DNA from: Bigelowiella natans CCMP2755
Lineage: Eukaryota; Cercozoa; Chlorarachniophyceae
DNA: 55,470 nt
Reading direction: 5' to 3'
Assembly (NCBI GenBank): GCA_000320545.1
Contig: ADNK01000839.1
Location: forward strand, 1-55,470
The stretch's first letter is position 1; each line of letters opens with the position of its first letter. Made by a program: the position numbers and the translations under genes. Shown here in pieces: positions 40,430 through 51,242 of this stretch. The notes beneath the pieces were generated by a model that was given only the letters and a program-made list of their open reading frames with translations, was not told the origin of the DNA and ran no database searches.

Positions 40430-41021
40430 GGGCTCGCAAGTTGCTATTTCCCCTGCAAGCAAACAATGATGTCACTCGCAAACTCAAATTCGGATGTAAA
40501 TGGTTCATTTTCCCAACAAAAATCTGCCGATCAACTAGCAATCCTACCCTCCTATATTAATCTGCGAGAATAATGAGAGATTCCGAGAGGATGAGGGTAG
40601 GGGGGCAAAGAGGAAAAAAGGGGGGGGGGAGGGTAGTCAACAAGGTTCGGATCTGGCTTGAGGCTTCCGTGAACGAGGAATATCTGATATTTTTTGTCTA
40701 TTTTGGCCTGAATCTAGACGCCGACATTTTACGATATATTCGGTACTAAAAAGTAAAGAAAAAAAGGCTTTGCCCACGCTCCTCTCCGAGTCGGGCGAGT
40801 AGCAATTACGTAGAACAAGAATTTAAAAGAAAAGGCACTCCTTTGGTTGTCGCAGGGTAGATATGGAGGACGTTCTTTCAAAAAAATCCAATTTTCGATT
40901 TTTTTTTTCTCATTTCCGCCCCAGCCCCGTCGGAACCCCTTTCAAGTCCCTCTGACCTGACGAGGAGCTCTACCGAAGCTACCAGCGATTACGCCACGGT
41001 CAGCCTCCGCGTAAATATACA
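40430..41021. other. Divergent spacer with possible 5' UTR intron
   Basis: Separates two genes transcribed away from each other. A T-run and C-rich tract ending in CCCCAG at about 40898-40924 looks like a 3' splice site about 100 bases before the aminotransferase start, so that gene may have a leader intron. A G-run lies at 40599-40630. Confidence 0.45.
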
Positions 41022-42341
41022 ATGAGCGAGAAAGGTGAGGAGAAGGGGGCGAAGAAGAGTCTCGCATGCCAGAGGCACCTCTTTGATCTCCCGGAGAAGC
41101 CAGTCTACTTGAACGGCGCGGCGCGCTCGCCGATGATGAAGGGCGTCTACGAAGTTGGGTGTCGGGCGATCGCCCAGAAGCTGCAGCCATGGAAAATCAG
41201 CGGTGGGGCGGATACGAAGGTTAAAGCCGCTGTGGGGGAGCTGCTAGGCACCGATCCTCTGAACATCGCTCTGACCCCAAGCACCAGCTACTCGCTCTCG
41301 GCGGTCGCCGCCAACGCATTCCATATCGGTCAGGTAAAATACTCGTCTGATGCAGTCATAATCCTCGAGAATCAGATGTCCAGCAACGTGTTGCCCTGGC
41401 AGCACCTCTGCAAGGAGACAGGTGCGCGCCTGCTCGTCGCCCCCATGCCATCATCGCCTTCGCCGAGGAAGAAGAAGAAGAAGACCGCGTGGGCGGACAG
41501 TGTCCTGTCCCTCGATTGGAAGGGAGTCAAGGTCGTTGCTGTGCCCCCCGCAATGTGGACGGACGGTTCGGTGGTCGATCTCATGCGCATACGGAGAGAA
41601 TGCGATAAGCACGGGGCGTGGCTCGTCGTCGACGCGACCCAAGCCTTGGGAGTTGTCCCTCTCTCAGTGGCAAGCCTTCAGCCCGACTTTCTATGCGCGT
41701 CAGTGCACAAATGGCTGTACGGTCCCTACGGTGCATGCGTCCTCTACATCGATCCGAAGCACGCGCCCCAGTTGGTAAGCATTGACCAGCACGAGAGAAA
41801 CCGCGTCGGTGCCGAGAAGGCTGACCTACCGTTCGTCATCGATTCAAGTAAGGGAGAGTCACAATCGTACGAAAACGGCTACACGATGACCTATCAGTCC
41901 GGCGCTTCGGTCCTGCAAGCAGGCGGTCGGCCAAACCCTGTACTCCTACCGATGCTTGCGTCATCTCTACAAAAGGTGTTGGAGTGGGGTGTCGGAAGTA
42001 TATATCAGCGATGTTTAGAGCTTAGCTCAAGAATAATAAAAGAAACACCTTCTATGGGATATGCGCTTCCTCCAGCGCCTCACAGCCCTCACATAATTGG
42101 TCTTCGCATTCCTTCTGTAGCCAGCGACAATCACAACTCACACGGTGACGGCGACAGCAGGTGCACCGCCGCCGACTGTGTTAAGTATTTAGAAGAGGAA
42201 AAAGGCATCTTGGTGAGTGAGCGGCTTGGCGTAATTCGGATTTCGCCATCGATTTACAACACGAGGGAAGATGTCAACCTCCTTCTGGAAGCGTTGCGGA
42301 GCTTTGCGGAAGAAAATAAGTTGTGCAGTAAATCCACATAG
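41022..42341 (+). CDS. Class V PLP-dependent aminotransferase (cysteine desulfurase/epimerase-like)
   Basis: Single-exon frame of 439 residues. The fold is recognised from VYLNGAARSPM near the N-terminus, TPSTSYSLSAVA, the cofactor-contacting VVDATQALGVVPL (Asp204) and SVHKWLYGPYG, in which Lys230 should bind pyridoxal phosphate, followed by a C-terminal subdomain ending IRISPSIYNTREDVNLLLEA. This is the family of NifS/SufS-type desulfurases, kynureninase and isopenicillin-N-epimerase-like enzymes. There is no obvious catalytic Cys loop like that of desulfurases, so an epimerase-like or lyase role is as likely. A Lys run (codons AAG, 41470-41485) interrupts the N-terminal half. The protein has no targeting peptide. 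It lacks introns, in contrast to neighbours. Confidence 0.88.
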   Translation: MSEKGEEKGAKKSLACQRHLFDLPEKPVYLNGAARSPMMKGVYEVGCRAIAQKLQPWKISGGADTKVKAAVGELLGTDPLNIALTPSTSYSLSAVAANAFHIGQVKYSSDAVIILENQMSSNVLPWQHLCKETGARLLVAPMPSSPSPRKKKKKTAWADSVLSLDWKGVKVVAVPPAMWTDGSVVDLMRIRRECDKHGAWLVVDATQALGVVPLSVASLQPDFLCASVHKWLYGPYGACVLYIDPKHAPQLVSIDQHERNRVGAEKADLPFVIDSSKGESQSYENGYTMTYQSGASVLQAGGRPNPVLLPMLASSLQKVLEWGVGSIYQRCLELSSRIIKETPSMGYALPPAPHSPHIIGLRIPSVASDNHNSHGDGDSRCTAADCVKYLEEEKGILVSERLGVIRISPSIYNTREDVNLLLEALRSFAEENKLCSKST

Positions 42342-43586
42342 CGTAGCTATCTCCATGACTCGTATCATGCAATATCCACTGCACATACGGTGTCTATAAT
42401 GTAGTCTGATCCAAAAGTGTGCTGTGCGTCTCGGCGCAGAATTGCAAATGAATAGAATGCATATCTAGAGTCTGTGCATATGTGTGTGTTCATGCCGTAC
42501 GTAGCAACACTAAGACATGACAATCTTACAGTTCACTGGCTACATTGGTAGATGCATCAACCATTGTCCGTCCAACACGCACACGTGAGAGCCGTGGAAT
42601 TGATGAATGGCGTATGTACGCGTAACGTAGCGCACAAGGCGCGCACTCATAAGATTGGCCTTTATGTTGTTTCCATGTCGAAATTCAAAGAGTTCACCCT
42701 GCTAGCCTAGCTATAGCTGGCTAGCTGGACCATAGATGGACTGAGAAGAAGATAGCATCAAAGATGGATGCCGCAAAGAAATTGCGTGTTAAGGAACTCA
42801 AATCTCGATGAGAGCAACTCAGGGCATATCGGCTGCAAGGTCGCCTAGCGAAGAGGACGAATTGAAAGTGTTAAGGGATGACAAGAAACTTGAGAGGAAA
42901 GCAGCAGCAATGTAAACAGCTCAAAAAAGGATTAGAGACGAGATGCACAACAAAGATAAAATGTTTGTGATTTGCATCGATTTCATCAAGGCTGTCCAAA
43001 AGAAATTGCCTTATACAGATCTACTCATGTACATAAAAAGATGTATGTGAAGGCACTGCTAGATTGGTGCACAGCCTAAGCTAAGTTGCATGTGTTTACT
43101 ACACGTTCACACGGCAACACGCACAATGTACTTCATGTCTCTTGTTGTGCGGCAATGCAAAGCTAGGAAGGTACGTATATTAGGATGAAAACTTAAAAAA
43201 AATAAAGCTTCATTATGTCTCACACATTGCAGCTACGTGGAGGCCACGCGCGTTCCATGTGTAAGCCTGTCTAGCTGTGCTCGCAGCCATGGTCTACATG
43301 TGTGTCGCACTCATAGCGCAGGTTGCTAGCAAGCACAGTCTGTACTCAATCATTGTTAGCGTACGCACACGACCATGTCGCACCGCGGCTGCCAGTCGCA
43401 GGTATATACGCATGCTAGCATGTACTGTGCGTCATGGATGGGCAATAATTTAAATTGAGTTTGCTTGGGGGCGCACTCGCGCTCATGTGTTGAGAACATG
43501 TGATACAACGCTGTCAGCATATGCTTATCGGTCAGATGTGACGTGCACGTGCGTCAGGTCATCGATTCATCAGTTGCAGCGGATCA
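42342..43586. other. Convergent spacer rich in short palindromes
   Basis: Between the 3' ends of the aminotransferase and UPRT genes. CTAGCCTAGCTATAGCTGGCTAGC, CATGCTAGCATG and similar words are frequent. It contains a decayed reading frame, listed separately at 42764-43048. Confidence 0.6.
42764..43048 (+). pseudogene. Decayed gene fragment with SAP-like motif
   Basis: The first frame reads MDAAKKLRVKELKSR, a stop, then EQLRAYRLQGRLAKR. The segment on both sides of the stop has the spacing of a SAP DNA-binding motif. A shift to another frame continues with a charged helix, another in-frame stop, and then IRDEMHNKDKMFVICIDFI. That is two stops and a frame change in under 300 bases. The second half loosely recalls a segment found in transposon-associated proteins, which I cannot confirm. 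It lies in a spacer with no other coding sign. Confidence 0.5.
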
Positions 43587-44105
43587 CTAATGGTAGGTAA
43601 AGGTTCTCCTGCCGTGCTGGTCCTCTTCCGTTCCAAAGTACCTGTGATGTATGAATTTTGGCAGCAGGACGAAGTGAGGGTTCTATCCTGGATAGGTAGG
43701 AGCTGCTTACTGTCGCCCTCTTCGGAAACATGAACGAGGAGAACGGCCAGGAAGTAATCAAGATGTGTCCTTGTGAGCTACTAACCGCGTCCCCTCCTTC
43801 ACCATGTCGAGGGGGAAAGTTTCATGCATCATACCATCATCACCGACACCATGCGCAAATCGAATCGGCAGCAGCAGGAGCAGCAGCAGCACAACGTTGG
43901 TGTCACCACCTGTCTCCAAAGTCGCCCAGGCCCGGCAAGATATACTTCATGTCTGCCATGGTAGCAAAGAATCAATTCACTCCGCGGTCACTGCAGCATC
44001 GAAGATGATTCGCACATCGACGAGGAAGCTCTTCCTGCTAAGGCGCTCTGGCGAGGGCGACTGGCCGCAACGGCGGTCAAATCGGCTGGATTCTTCTCGC
44101 TCTCC

Positions 44106-44142
<37 letters not shown>

Positions 44143-44736
44143 TCCTTCTCTCTTTTTCTCTCTTTCTCTCTTTCTCTCAGGTTCGGTGATGCTGTTGCTA
44201 ACTACCGTTCATCCCAGGATCTACGAAAGACGTCACAACCTTGATCTACGACACACATGAAATATACATTTAGAAGAAGCACTCGGTTTCCACATGTTCG
44301 TCTTCGCTCTCCCCCCCCCCCCCACCCACCCCCCTCTTCCCCTCTCCACAGCACCATCGCCGGCTCAGGATGAGTGGGGTCAACAAGGCAAGCGTTCGTC
44401 GGACTTTCATTCGTGCGCGCATTCTTCTGCCGAGGCATTGACACCACCATCACCACTACTAATGCTACGACGACTACCACTTACTGCTACTATAGCTTAG
44501 ACCTTTGGGTAGGCTTGAAATAATCCATCGATCCCCTCAGGAGTCGTAACACTGACAATGATGAGGCCAATCATAGCAACGTTAGATGTATCCGTAGTTA
44601 CCAACTAGACTCCATGCGCGTGTTGTATCAACAAACAAATAGATGATGCAGCTCAGTAGTAGCTCACGTACACGTTGACGAAGGTGATTCGCTCTTCCGC
44701 GACGCCTTGCTGCAAGAAGGAGGCAATAAGCGATGA

Positions 44737-44780
<44 letters not shown>

Positions 44781-44871
44781 GAGAGAGAGGAGAGAGGCGA
44801 AATATCAAAGTAATCACACACGCACAAACGCACACACACAGCCATAAGAACCCTAGAGAAAGAGAGAGAGA

Positions 44872-44907
<36 letters not shown>

Positions 44908-45162
44908 AGAGGGAGATGATTGACGGAAAGAGAGTAGCACGCATGCGCTATAATGTTGCTTCTTCTCGCCATTCCGTCAATTCTACTTTTTTGAGCTCCT
45001 TAATCGCCAGCTTTGCGCTCCCCCCTTTGTTTTTACCAAGAAGGTGTTATGATGGCTGGACGATCATCATCATTTCGGACGCTTATCGATGCAGCAGCAT
45101 CAATGTGCGAACGCTATGCTTCTCGCACCCACACACGCGCACACGTACAAAAATATGTTCGC

Positions 45163-45202
<40 letters not shown>

Positions 45203-45571
45203 GCAGGTTTCCCCTCCCTCCTGACCTGTAGCAAGCATAGGGTCGAGCAGTAGGACATGCCTGCATCCAAACGTAAACAATAAAGACAAAGTAACACGAC
45301 CCCAAACGATGTGCGATCTGGGGTCCACATGTATGCATACGCTCGCAGGATTTTCTCCCCTCAGCGTAATACTCATCAGGTGTATTACAATTCTTCCATC
45401 CCCCCCCTCCTCTTCTCTCCTACCATCACCATCACCACCATCTTGCTACCTTCGCGCAATGTCACCGGGGAACTTGACGTATGAGAGGTGGGCTCGTTTC
45501 TCGGGATCTTCCTCGTCTCTCTGAGAGTGCATGGGAGGGGGCCGTGAGTGGTGGTGATACACCAGCAATCG

Positions 45572-45639
<68 letters not shown>

Positions 45640-45998
45640 TATGTAACCTGGATTAAGACTTTGCCAATTCGCACACCTTTGGCAACGGACCTAATGGCGT
45701 GGGGAGAGTAAATGCACACACGCACTGTGTGTGTGTGTTTGTGTGTGCACTGTATGCAATGTGAACGTACCTTAACCCGGCCACCATGCTATCGCCTGCT
45801 CGCATGATCGACACCTTTTGTTCAGAGTTGTTGCCGCAGTAGTGTTACAAAACTGTGTGTGGTTTTCTTGAATGGAGGCTATTCCTTTCATCATTATCAT
45901 CGTTCATCACTCGCCGTGCGTACCCCAACGACTCTTTCCCTGAAGTCAAGTCCGTAGAAAGGCACTGCTGTTGGCGTCATAACCTTTTCCCAACACAC

Positions 45999-46073
<75 letters not shown>

Positions 46074-46578
46074 ATGACTAAATGATTTGTACGCATGGTG
46101 TGCGGTGCTGTGCTGTGCTTCTGTACGGTTTTCGATTAATGATAATATCACCACGGAAGGAGCGAAAGGGAGCTTAGATAACGCCTGATGTGGCCGAGGA
46201 AAAGAGGGAGAGAAGGGGAGGGGGGGTGAGGGGGGTGAGAGGGGAGACGTTCGAAAAATACGAACATTGTTACAGTGGAAAGAGAGAGGAGGAGGAGGAG
46301 GGGGAGTAGGAGAAGGTTGACAATTTCATTCGTCACTCAACGTTGGTTGCTGTTGCTGTTATATTGTTGCTGCAACCTGTGTGTTGGTGGCAGTATTATT
46401 ATTGTTATTATTATTATTATTAGTAGTAGTAGTAGTAGTAGTTATGAAAGTAGTAGTAGTAGTAGTAGTAGTAGTAGCAAATCCAGCAGTATTGGCACCT
46501 GCTCAATGAGGAGACGAATGATTCGGTTCGAGTAGAAAACGAAGTCGTCCCTCGCCGTGACTCTGCCATGTTGCCAAT

Positions 46579-46613
<35 letters not shown>

Positions 46614-47131
46614 ATCATCATATCATCAAAAATAACCACAAGCAAATCAGAACTTCGGAGATAGGATGATGACGACAACGGTGCAACGCCCTACGACACC
46701 ATCATTGCGAGGACACATGCAACGTCTCTCTATTCTACCTCGTAAAGCACATACTCGCAAACACACACACACACACACATAGACACCACGTCATAATCGG
46801 CTAAAAACCTGTCGCGTATGATGGTGTGGAGAGCTAGGCCCTGAGCATAATGTATTTGGAGAGTGAGTGGGCGTGTGTGACACACAGAGAGGATGTTAAT
46901 TAACATTGACGAATTGCTATTATATTCCTCGAACAATACCCCACAGCCTCACCACTAGGTAGTCAAGGATACACAGAATAGCCAACATCGCATTTGCTAA
47001 CAATATTTTCTGTATTATTACCTGGGCTGTAAGCGGCAGAATGTCCAGGTTCTCGTACTTTTCCATGAGCTCTTTGTGAAATCTATGACATTATATATCA
47101 TCTTATTGGATTAATGCTTGCACACGTGTGT

Positions 47132-47180
<49 letters not shown>

Positions 47181-47471
47181 TTTGTGTGTGTTTGAGTTTT
47201 GTATAGCTTTGTGCATTGGAAAATTCGTAATTTATGACGCTCTCTCTCTCTCTCTATCTATCTCTTCATCTCGATATCGCTCAGAAGGATGACTGTAAGG
47301 AGGATAAGCGTCATTTATCGTCTCTAATTACTCTTGGTAGTGTTTCAAATCCTTGACTTGCTCCTGTTCTCCCTTTGCTTCTGCAACGGCCTCGCCCCTG
47401 CCCGTCAATATAACATATGTAATGATCAGGCCCGGTAGCGATCGATAAGCAATCGCTGTAGCTACCGACAT
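43587..47471 (-). CDS. UPRT: Uracil phosphoribosyltransferase
   Basis: Salvages uracil with PRPP to give UMP. Fifteen phase-consistent exons: 47471-47332, 47082-47022, 46840-46809, 46550-46499, 46172-46152, 45983-45924, 45814-45771, 45518-45450, 45260-45226, 45024-44987, 44709-44672, 44551-44503, 44239-44206, 43952-43910, 43641-43587; 256 residues. Family landmarks in order: HTIIRDR, FVFYSNRIIRLLIEQ, VMTPTAVPFYG, VSIMRAGDSM, KFPGDIARR, the PRPP loop LLLDPMLATGGSA (residues 163-175), ITFVNVVTTPEGI and the uracil-binding PGLGDFGDRYFGT (231-243). All key motifs are intact, so the enzyme should be active. The N-terminal 45 residues are poorly conserved. Exons are as short as 21 bases, and eight of the fourteen introns contain a microsatellite. 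Confidence 0.96.
44098..44180. repeat. CT-rich array in a UPRT intron
   Basis: Imperfect CT run between UPRT exons 44239-44206 and 43952-43910. Confidence 0.85.
44740..44905. repeat. GA arrays in a UPRT intron
   Basis: GA runs at about 44740-44776 and 44858-44905 with a short CA stretch between, in the intron between exons 45024-44987 and 44709-44672. Confidence 0.9.
46002..46071. repeat. TG-GA compound array in a UPRT intron
   Basis: TG run directly followed by a GA run, in the intron between exons 46172-46152 and 45983-45924. TAG (about 46421-46478) and ATC (about 46579-46627) trinucleotide arrays lie in the next two introns upstream, and a TG array (about 47130-47176) lies in intron 1. 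Confidence 0.9.
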
Positions 47472-47522
47472 GCTGTGCCGTCGTACAAAGGGTGTATCTA
47501 AAGGTTCAACCTGAAACTACTG
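47472..47522. promoter_or_regulatory. 51-base region between divergent start codons
   Basis: If both start codons are right, UPRT (minus) and the unknown one-exon gene (plus) share only 51 bases, so transcription start sites must overlap or one start codon is placed too far upstream. No TATA-like box is obvious. Confidence 0.35.
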
Positions 47523-48017
47523 ATGGTAAAGCCCATGCCTGCTACGGTCACCACGGAGGTCCCGAAACCTACGGCCTTCGCAGAGAGGGGGCTGCGGAAA
47601 CGCGCCGCTGTGCCCCTCAGAGAGCGGGTGGCAGCATTGCGGAGAGAGGTTCCTAAATGTTTGTTTTATAAGTGGTCATTGCTGTGCTGCTGCCTCGATT
47701 TCGAAACCGCAAATCCGAGTGCCCGGGACAAGCTTCCACCCCCCCATGCAAGCACCCACTTTACGATGACCTCACGAGCACGCATCTGCAACATCCCTAC
47801 CGCACCTCGATTGAACAAAGCTCTTAACATAGCTACGGACGATCAAGCGGGTCTGATAAAACTGTTCGGGGCCCGGGTCTGGACAATCGGGCCTGATGGC
47901 GGGTCGGGTTTTGTTCTACTTTCGGCTGGGGGGGATACCCAGTGCGTCTTCAGTCTTCAGACTACGGATGAAGAAGAATCGCACCCATTTTTTAATATTT
48001 CGTCCGATACATGCTAG
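47523..48017 (+). CDS. Unrecognised one-exon protein
   Basis: 164 residues in an uninterrupted frame from ATG. The N-terminus is rich in Thr, Arg and Ala (AERGLRKRAAVPLRERVAALRR), which could be a targeting peptide or an amphipathic helix. The second half (contains IKLFGARVWTIGPDGGSGF) reads like folded protein. Codons are G/C-rich at third positions near the start. I recognise no domain. It could be one exon of a longer gene that includes 48105-48340, but no clear junction was found. Confidence 0.4.
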   Translation: MVKPMPATVTTEVPKPTAFAERGLRKRAAVPLRERVAALRREVPKCLFYKWSLLCCCLDFETANPSARDKLPPPHASTHFTMTSRARICNIPTAPRLNKALNIATDDQAGLIKLFGARVWTIGPDGGSGFVLLSAGGDTQCVFSLQTTDEEESHPFFNISSDTC

Positions 48018-48340
48018 TCGCCATGTTTCGACCGACCGAAACTGAATTTCCACATCGCACGAAAAATTAAGAGGTGGAGTTTCTGAGGAGTTCCAGAGTT
48101 CCCTGTGGTCTATTTTTTGTGCTGGAATTTCTTGACGATGACCGAAAAGATGCTGGGTGTGGTTGGTAGTTTTCCCGATCGATCTGTCCCTTTCTTGGGC
48201 CGAAGTCCTATGTCGCTACCAGCACCACTACACGCAGCCGATCCCTCCTCCAATCAGGATTGCAATTCAATTCGATTTGCTTTTGGTCGTTGTCCTTTTG
48301 GCATCTACATAAAAAAATACTCCACCCAACTCCATCAATA
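48018..48340. other. Upstream region of the WD40 gene
   Basis: Leader-type sequence. Frames here are open, including one continuous with the WD40 frame from 48260, but the first ATG of that frame is at 48341. Confidence 0.5.
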
Positions 48341-49597
48341 ATGGACCAACCCCGCACTGGTTTGAAAAGAGGAAAAAGGGAACGAAATCTTTCCAGCCGG
48401 CCAGAGAAAAAGAAGAATATCAATAAGGCAGTGATTGAAAATAGACTTGTCAGAATACGGGACTCTATAAAACAAAAACTTGAGAGGTTTCCAATTATGC
48501 GGGATAAAATGTTAAAATTATCAGCACGGAAAAACTGGAACGCTGCCCTGTATGTGCCGATTATCCTTGACTATTTGCCATCCGATCTCGTGCTCGAGAA
48601 TGATCATCCCGGAATTGTGAAGGCGGTAACGTTCTCGTCGGATGGAAAATTTGTAGCTAGCGCAAGTTATTGTGAAAATAATGTGCGTGTGTGGAACGCT
48701 TTTGACGGAAAGCAGATACTCGAGCTCAAAGGGCATACCAGTGTCGTGAACTCGATTGCGTTCTCCCCAAGACAGGATAGCTACCACATTGCTAGCGGTA
48801 GCGATGATGGTACAACGCGGATGTGGGACAGTATTTCTGGGAAAGAAGAAGATCGGTTTGACCGGTCAGATAACAGTAGTCTTCCTTGCTGTTGCCTCGC
48901 GGTATCGATATGTCCAAACGGTTACTTCGTCGCCAGCGGTTATGACGACGGGGGAGTGTTGCTCTGGAACGCTATGACGAAGAACACAGGAGTCACGCCT
49001 TTGATTGTACTCGATAGTGGCGACAGTATTCGTCTTGAAGGTCTATATATGGCGTTGACAACATCCTCATCTTACAGCGGCATCTATCGCATAGCAAGAG
49101 CTTGGGACAACATGGTTCGGATCTGGGAGATCTCGAGCCGACAAGATGGGAGGGGAGTTTTTGACTTTTCGTTTTTTAAAACGCGGCTGGTGATGGAAAT
49201 AAGCAACGAAAAATTCCCATACGACCCAGAAAATTGCCAAGCAGTTGCGTTCTCCGATGACGGCGAATACATCGCTAGCGCTTGGAACGGGATAATCTTG
49301 ATATCGGACACAATTACCGGGCAAAAACTACACGAGTTCAAAGCTAGAACGAACATTGTAAGATCGCTGGCGTTCTTCCCGGGCGGTGATTATCTTGTAA
49401 GCGCAGGAGACCGGGAAGGAACAATACAAATATGGCGTCCTCCGAAAGGGGATCTTGTCTTAGAACTTAGAGGACACTGTGGAGCAGTAACATCCGTGAC
49501 GTTATCCATGGATGGCCGATTTCGTCTTGCGAGCGCGAGTTGCGACAAGACAGTTCGAGTTTGGGAGGTCCAGCATAGAATAATGATGAAACGCTGA
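48341..49597 (+). CDS. WD40-repeat protein
   Basis: 418 residues, single exon, starting at the first ATG of the frame. Residues 1-60 are very basic (LKRGKRERNLSSRPEKKK) and helical, and could be nuclear-targeting. WD40 repeats follow from about residue 88 to the end; recognisable repeat ends include VRVWNAF, TRMWDSI, VLLWNAM, VRIWEIS, IQIWRPP and VRVWEVQ, so about seven blades form one propeller. The third and fourth repeats are degenerate. Such propellers serve as protein-binding platforms; no specific family is evident. Like the aminotransferase gene it lacks introns. Confidence 0.88.
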   Translation: MDQPRTGLKRGKRERNLSSRPEKKKNINKAVIENRLVRIRDSIKQKLERFPIMRDKMLKLSARKNWNAALYVPIILDYLPSDLVLENDHPGIVKAVTFSSDGKFVASASYCENNVRVWNAFDGKQILELKGHTSVVNSIAFSPRQDSYHIASGSDDGTTRMWDSISGKEEDRFDRSDNSSLPCCCLAVSICPNGYFVASGYDDGGVLLWNAMTKNTGVTPLIVLDSGDSIRLEGLYMALTTSSSYSGIYRIARAWDNMVRIWEISSRQDGRGVFDFSFFKTRLVMEISNEKFPYDPENCQAVAFSDDGEYIASAWNGIILISDTITGQKLHEFKARTNIVRSLAFFPGGDYLVSAGDREGTIQIWRPPKGDLVLELRGHCGAVTSVTLSMDGRFRLASASCDKTVRVWEVQHRIMMKR

Positions 49598-50189
49598 GCA
49601 GATGTATTATTTTTTTAGACTTTGACTTATTTAGAGACTACGATATGTGTTTTACGCGATGCATGCATAATATACATAGCATATCACATTCTCTCCGATC
49701 GATCGATCTCTCGATCGATCACTCGTTTCAAGTGATACTAATGACTGGCAACCAGCGGCCGCGCGCTTGTTATGATGCTATGTATAGTATTGTTATTAGC
49801 TTTCGCGGTGCATGATCGATGTCATTTCACGTATACGTTGCGTACATGTAGCTGGGATTAGCTGTCTAGCGAACACATCTTGTGTGTCGATCATGATGTA
49901 TCAGGAATACTGTCACTAGCTGGGCATGGTGGTAGCAGAGGCCCGGCGTCGATCTTCTGCTCACGACATCGATCTACAACTACACATGCATGTCTTGTGC
50001 CAATGTGCATGTTATACATGCAGGCATGCATACGATGCACGTACGTACGTAAGATTGTAGATGGATGTACAAGTAGCCATATTAAATGCATTGCCGCCTT
50101 CAGCGCTGCTGTTTATTAGCCTATGCACAATGTGTTTCACTCATGTGTTGCTTGTGAATTGTATCCTCTTTATTTTAACCCCCACACGT

Positions 50190-50221
<32 letters not shown>

Positions 50222-50244
50222 ACTCCCTTCTTCGATTTTTTACT

Positions 50245-50319
<75 letters not shown>

Positions 50320-50572
50320 TATGTAAACGAGTTAGTGGCAACATATGTGTTAATTATCAACGAATTTACCATCGCATTACAGATTATGTGCAGCGTGATG
50401 AGAAAGTGACATATCGCTTATTTCACATACGTGCACACAACCATCCACTTCAGCAGCAACCACGCTAGGGTTAGAATTGGACATAAAATTTCTTCCAAAC
50501 CTACTATTTTGCTACCACAACTACTCTCTACATCTATGAGAAATCAACTTTTTGTAAGTCGACGTTAATCTC
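49598..50572. other. Convergent spacer rich in short palindromes
   Basis: Between the 3' ends of the WD40 gene and RPL35. It has GATCGATCGATC and GATGCATGCATA words near 49660-49720, further ATGCATG words to 50050, and a compound CA-TA array. Confidence 0.6.
50186..50314. repeat. (CA)n and (TA)n arrays
   Basis: CA run at about 50186-50214 and an unbroken TA run of about 66 bases at 50249-50314. On the other strand this is again TA followed by TG. Confidence 0.9.
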
Positions 50573-51242
50573 TTATGCCTTCAAAGCATATCTGCGGAGT
50601 GGGTAGTAAGAATCCTTCTTCTGCTGCTTTTGAGTCTTTTTGTTTGCCCAGTAGGAGGAAAGCGCACGGCGCATAGCACGCGTCTGTTTCTTTCTCAGGT
50701 CAAGAGGAATGAACTTGCTCTTAAGAGAAGCCTTTTTGAGTGCGTTCTGAGATGTATACCAGAGCGTTAACGAAAGAATAAAATGCAGTGTAGAAGAGTC
50801 ACAAAAATACCGCATACACTTCTTTTTGATGTTTCAATGTTTTTGTTGGGATATTACCCTGCGCTTTTCATTGTAGACAGTTAGGACACGAGCAATCGAT
50901 TTTCGGATCACCTTACTGAGAAAATAACGAGAAGTGTGATTTAGAGATTACTCAAAGATCAAAAAGTAATCTAGGGGGGTTAGGGACACGAAAGCTCTTT
51001 ATATGTTAATTGTCGTATTGATTCATAAAGGTGCAATTGATACTTCAGTTAAATTGCAACAGAGAGGACATGTTACGCATGAGATGAATAAATCACACGC
51101 ACATTTTTGAAAGCTTGGAAGGTCCTCCCTGCCCGGAAACTTTGGACACGCGAAGCTGGGAGAGCTCAGTGCGAAAGCTATCTAATTGCTGTAGAAGATC
51201 GCTATTCTTCTTTTCGCGAAGTTCATGTGCCTTAATCTTTCC
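50573..51242 (-). CDS. RPL35: 60S ribosomal protein L35 (uL29), start codon not located
   Basis: Three exons on the minus strand, 51242-51099, 50911-50858 and 50746-50573, join in phase 0 to give 123 residues. The first begins [12 protein letters not shown], the second [16 protein letters not shown], and the third ends [20 protein letters not shown]... PLRRYALKA. The match to eukaryotic L35 is unmistakable in order, spacing and length. uL29 sits near the exit tunnel of the large ribosomal subunit. As in many species, the first exon probably carries little more than the ATG; ATG-GT candidates lie near 51436 and 51735, but I cannot choose between them. Confidence 0.95.

Noticed and set aside
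43559-43760. A longer minus-strand frame ending at 43559 as the C-terminus of UPRT
   Set aside because: Using the acceptor before 43641 restores the conserved GDRYFGT and ends at 43587; the longer frame lacks that motif.
44030-44090. A minus-strand stretch (VDVRIIFDAAV) that resembles the UPRT segment before PGLGD
   Set aside because: It cannot be spliced in phase, whereas exons 44239-44206 and 43952-43910 join directly and give the expected family sequence.
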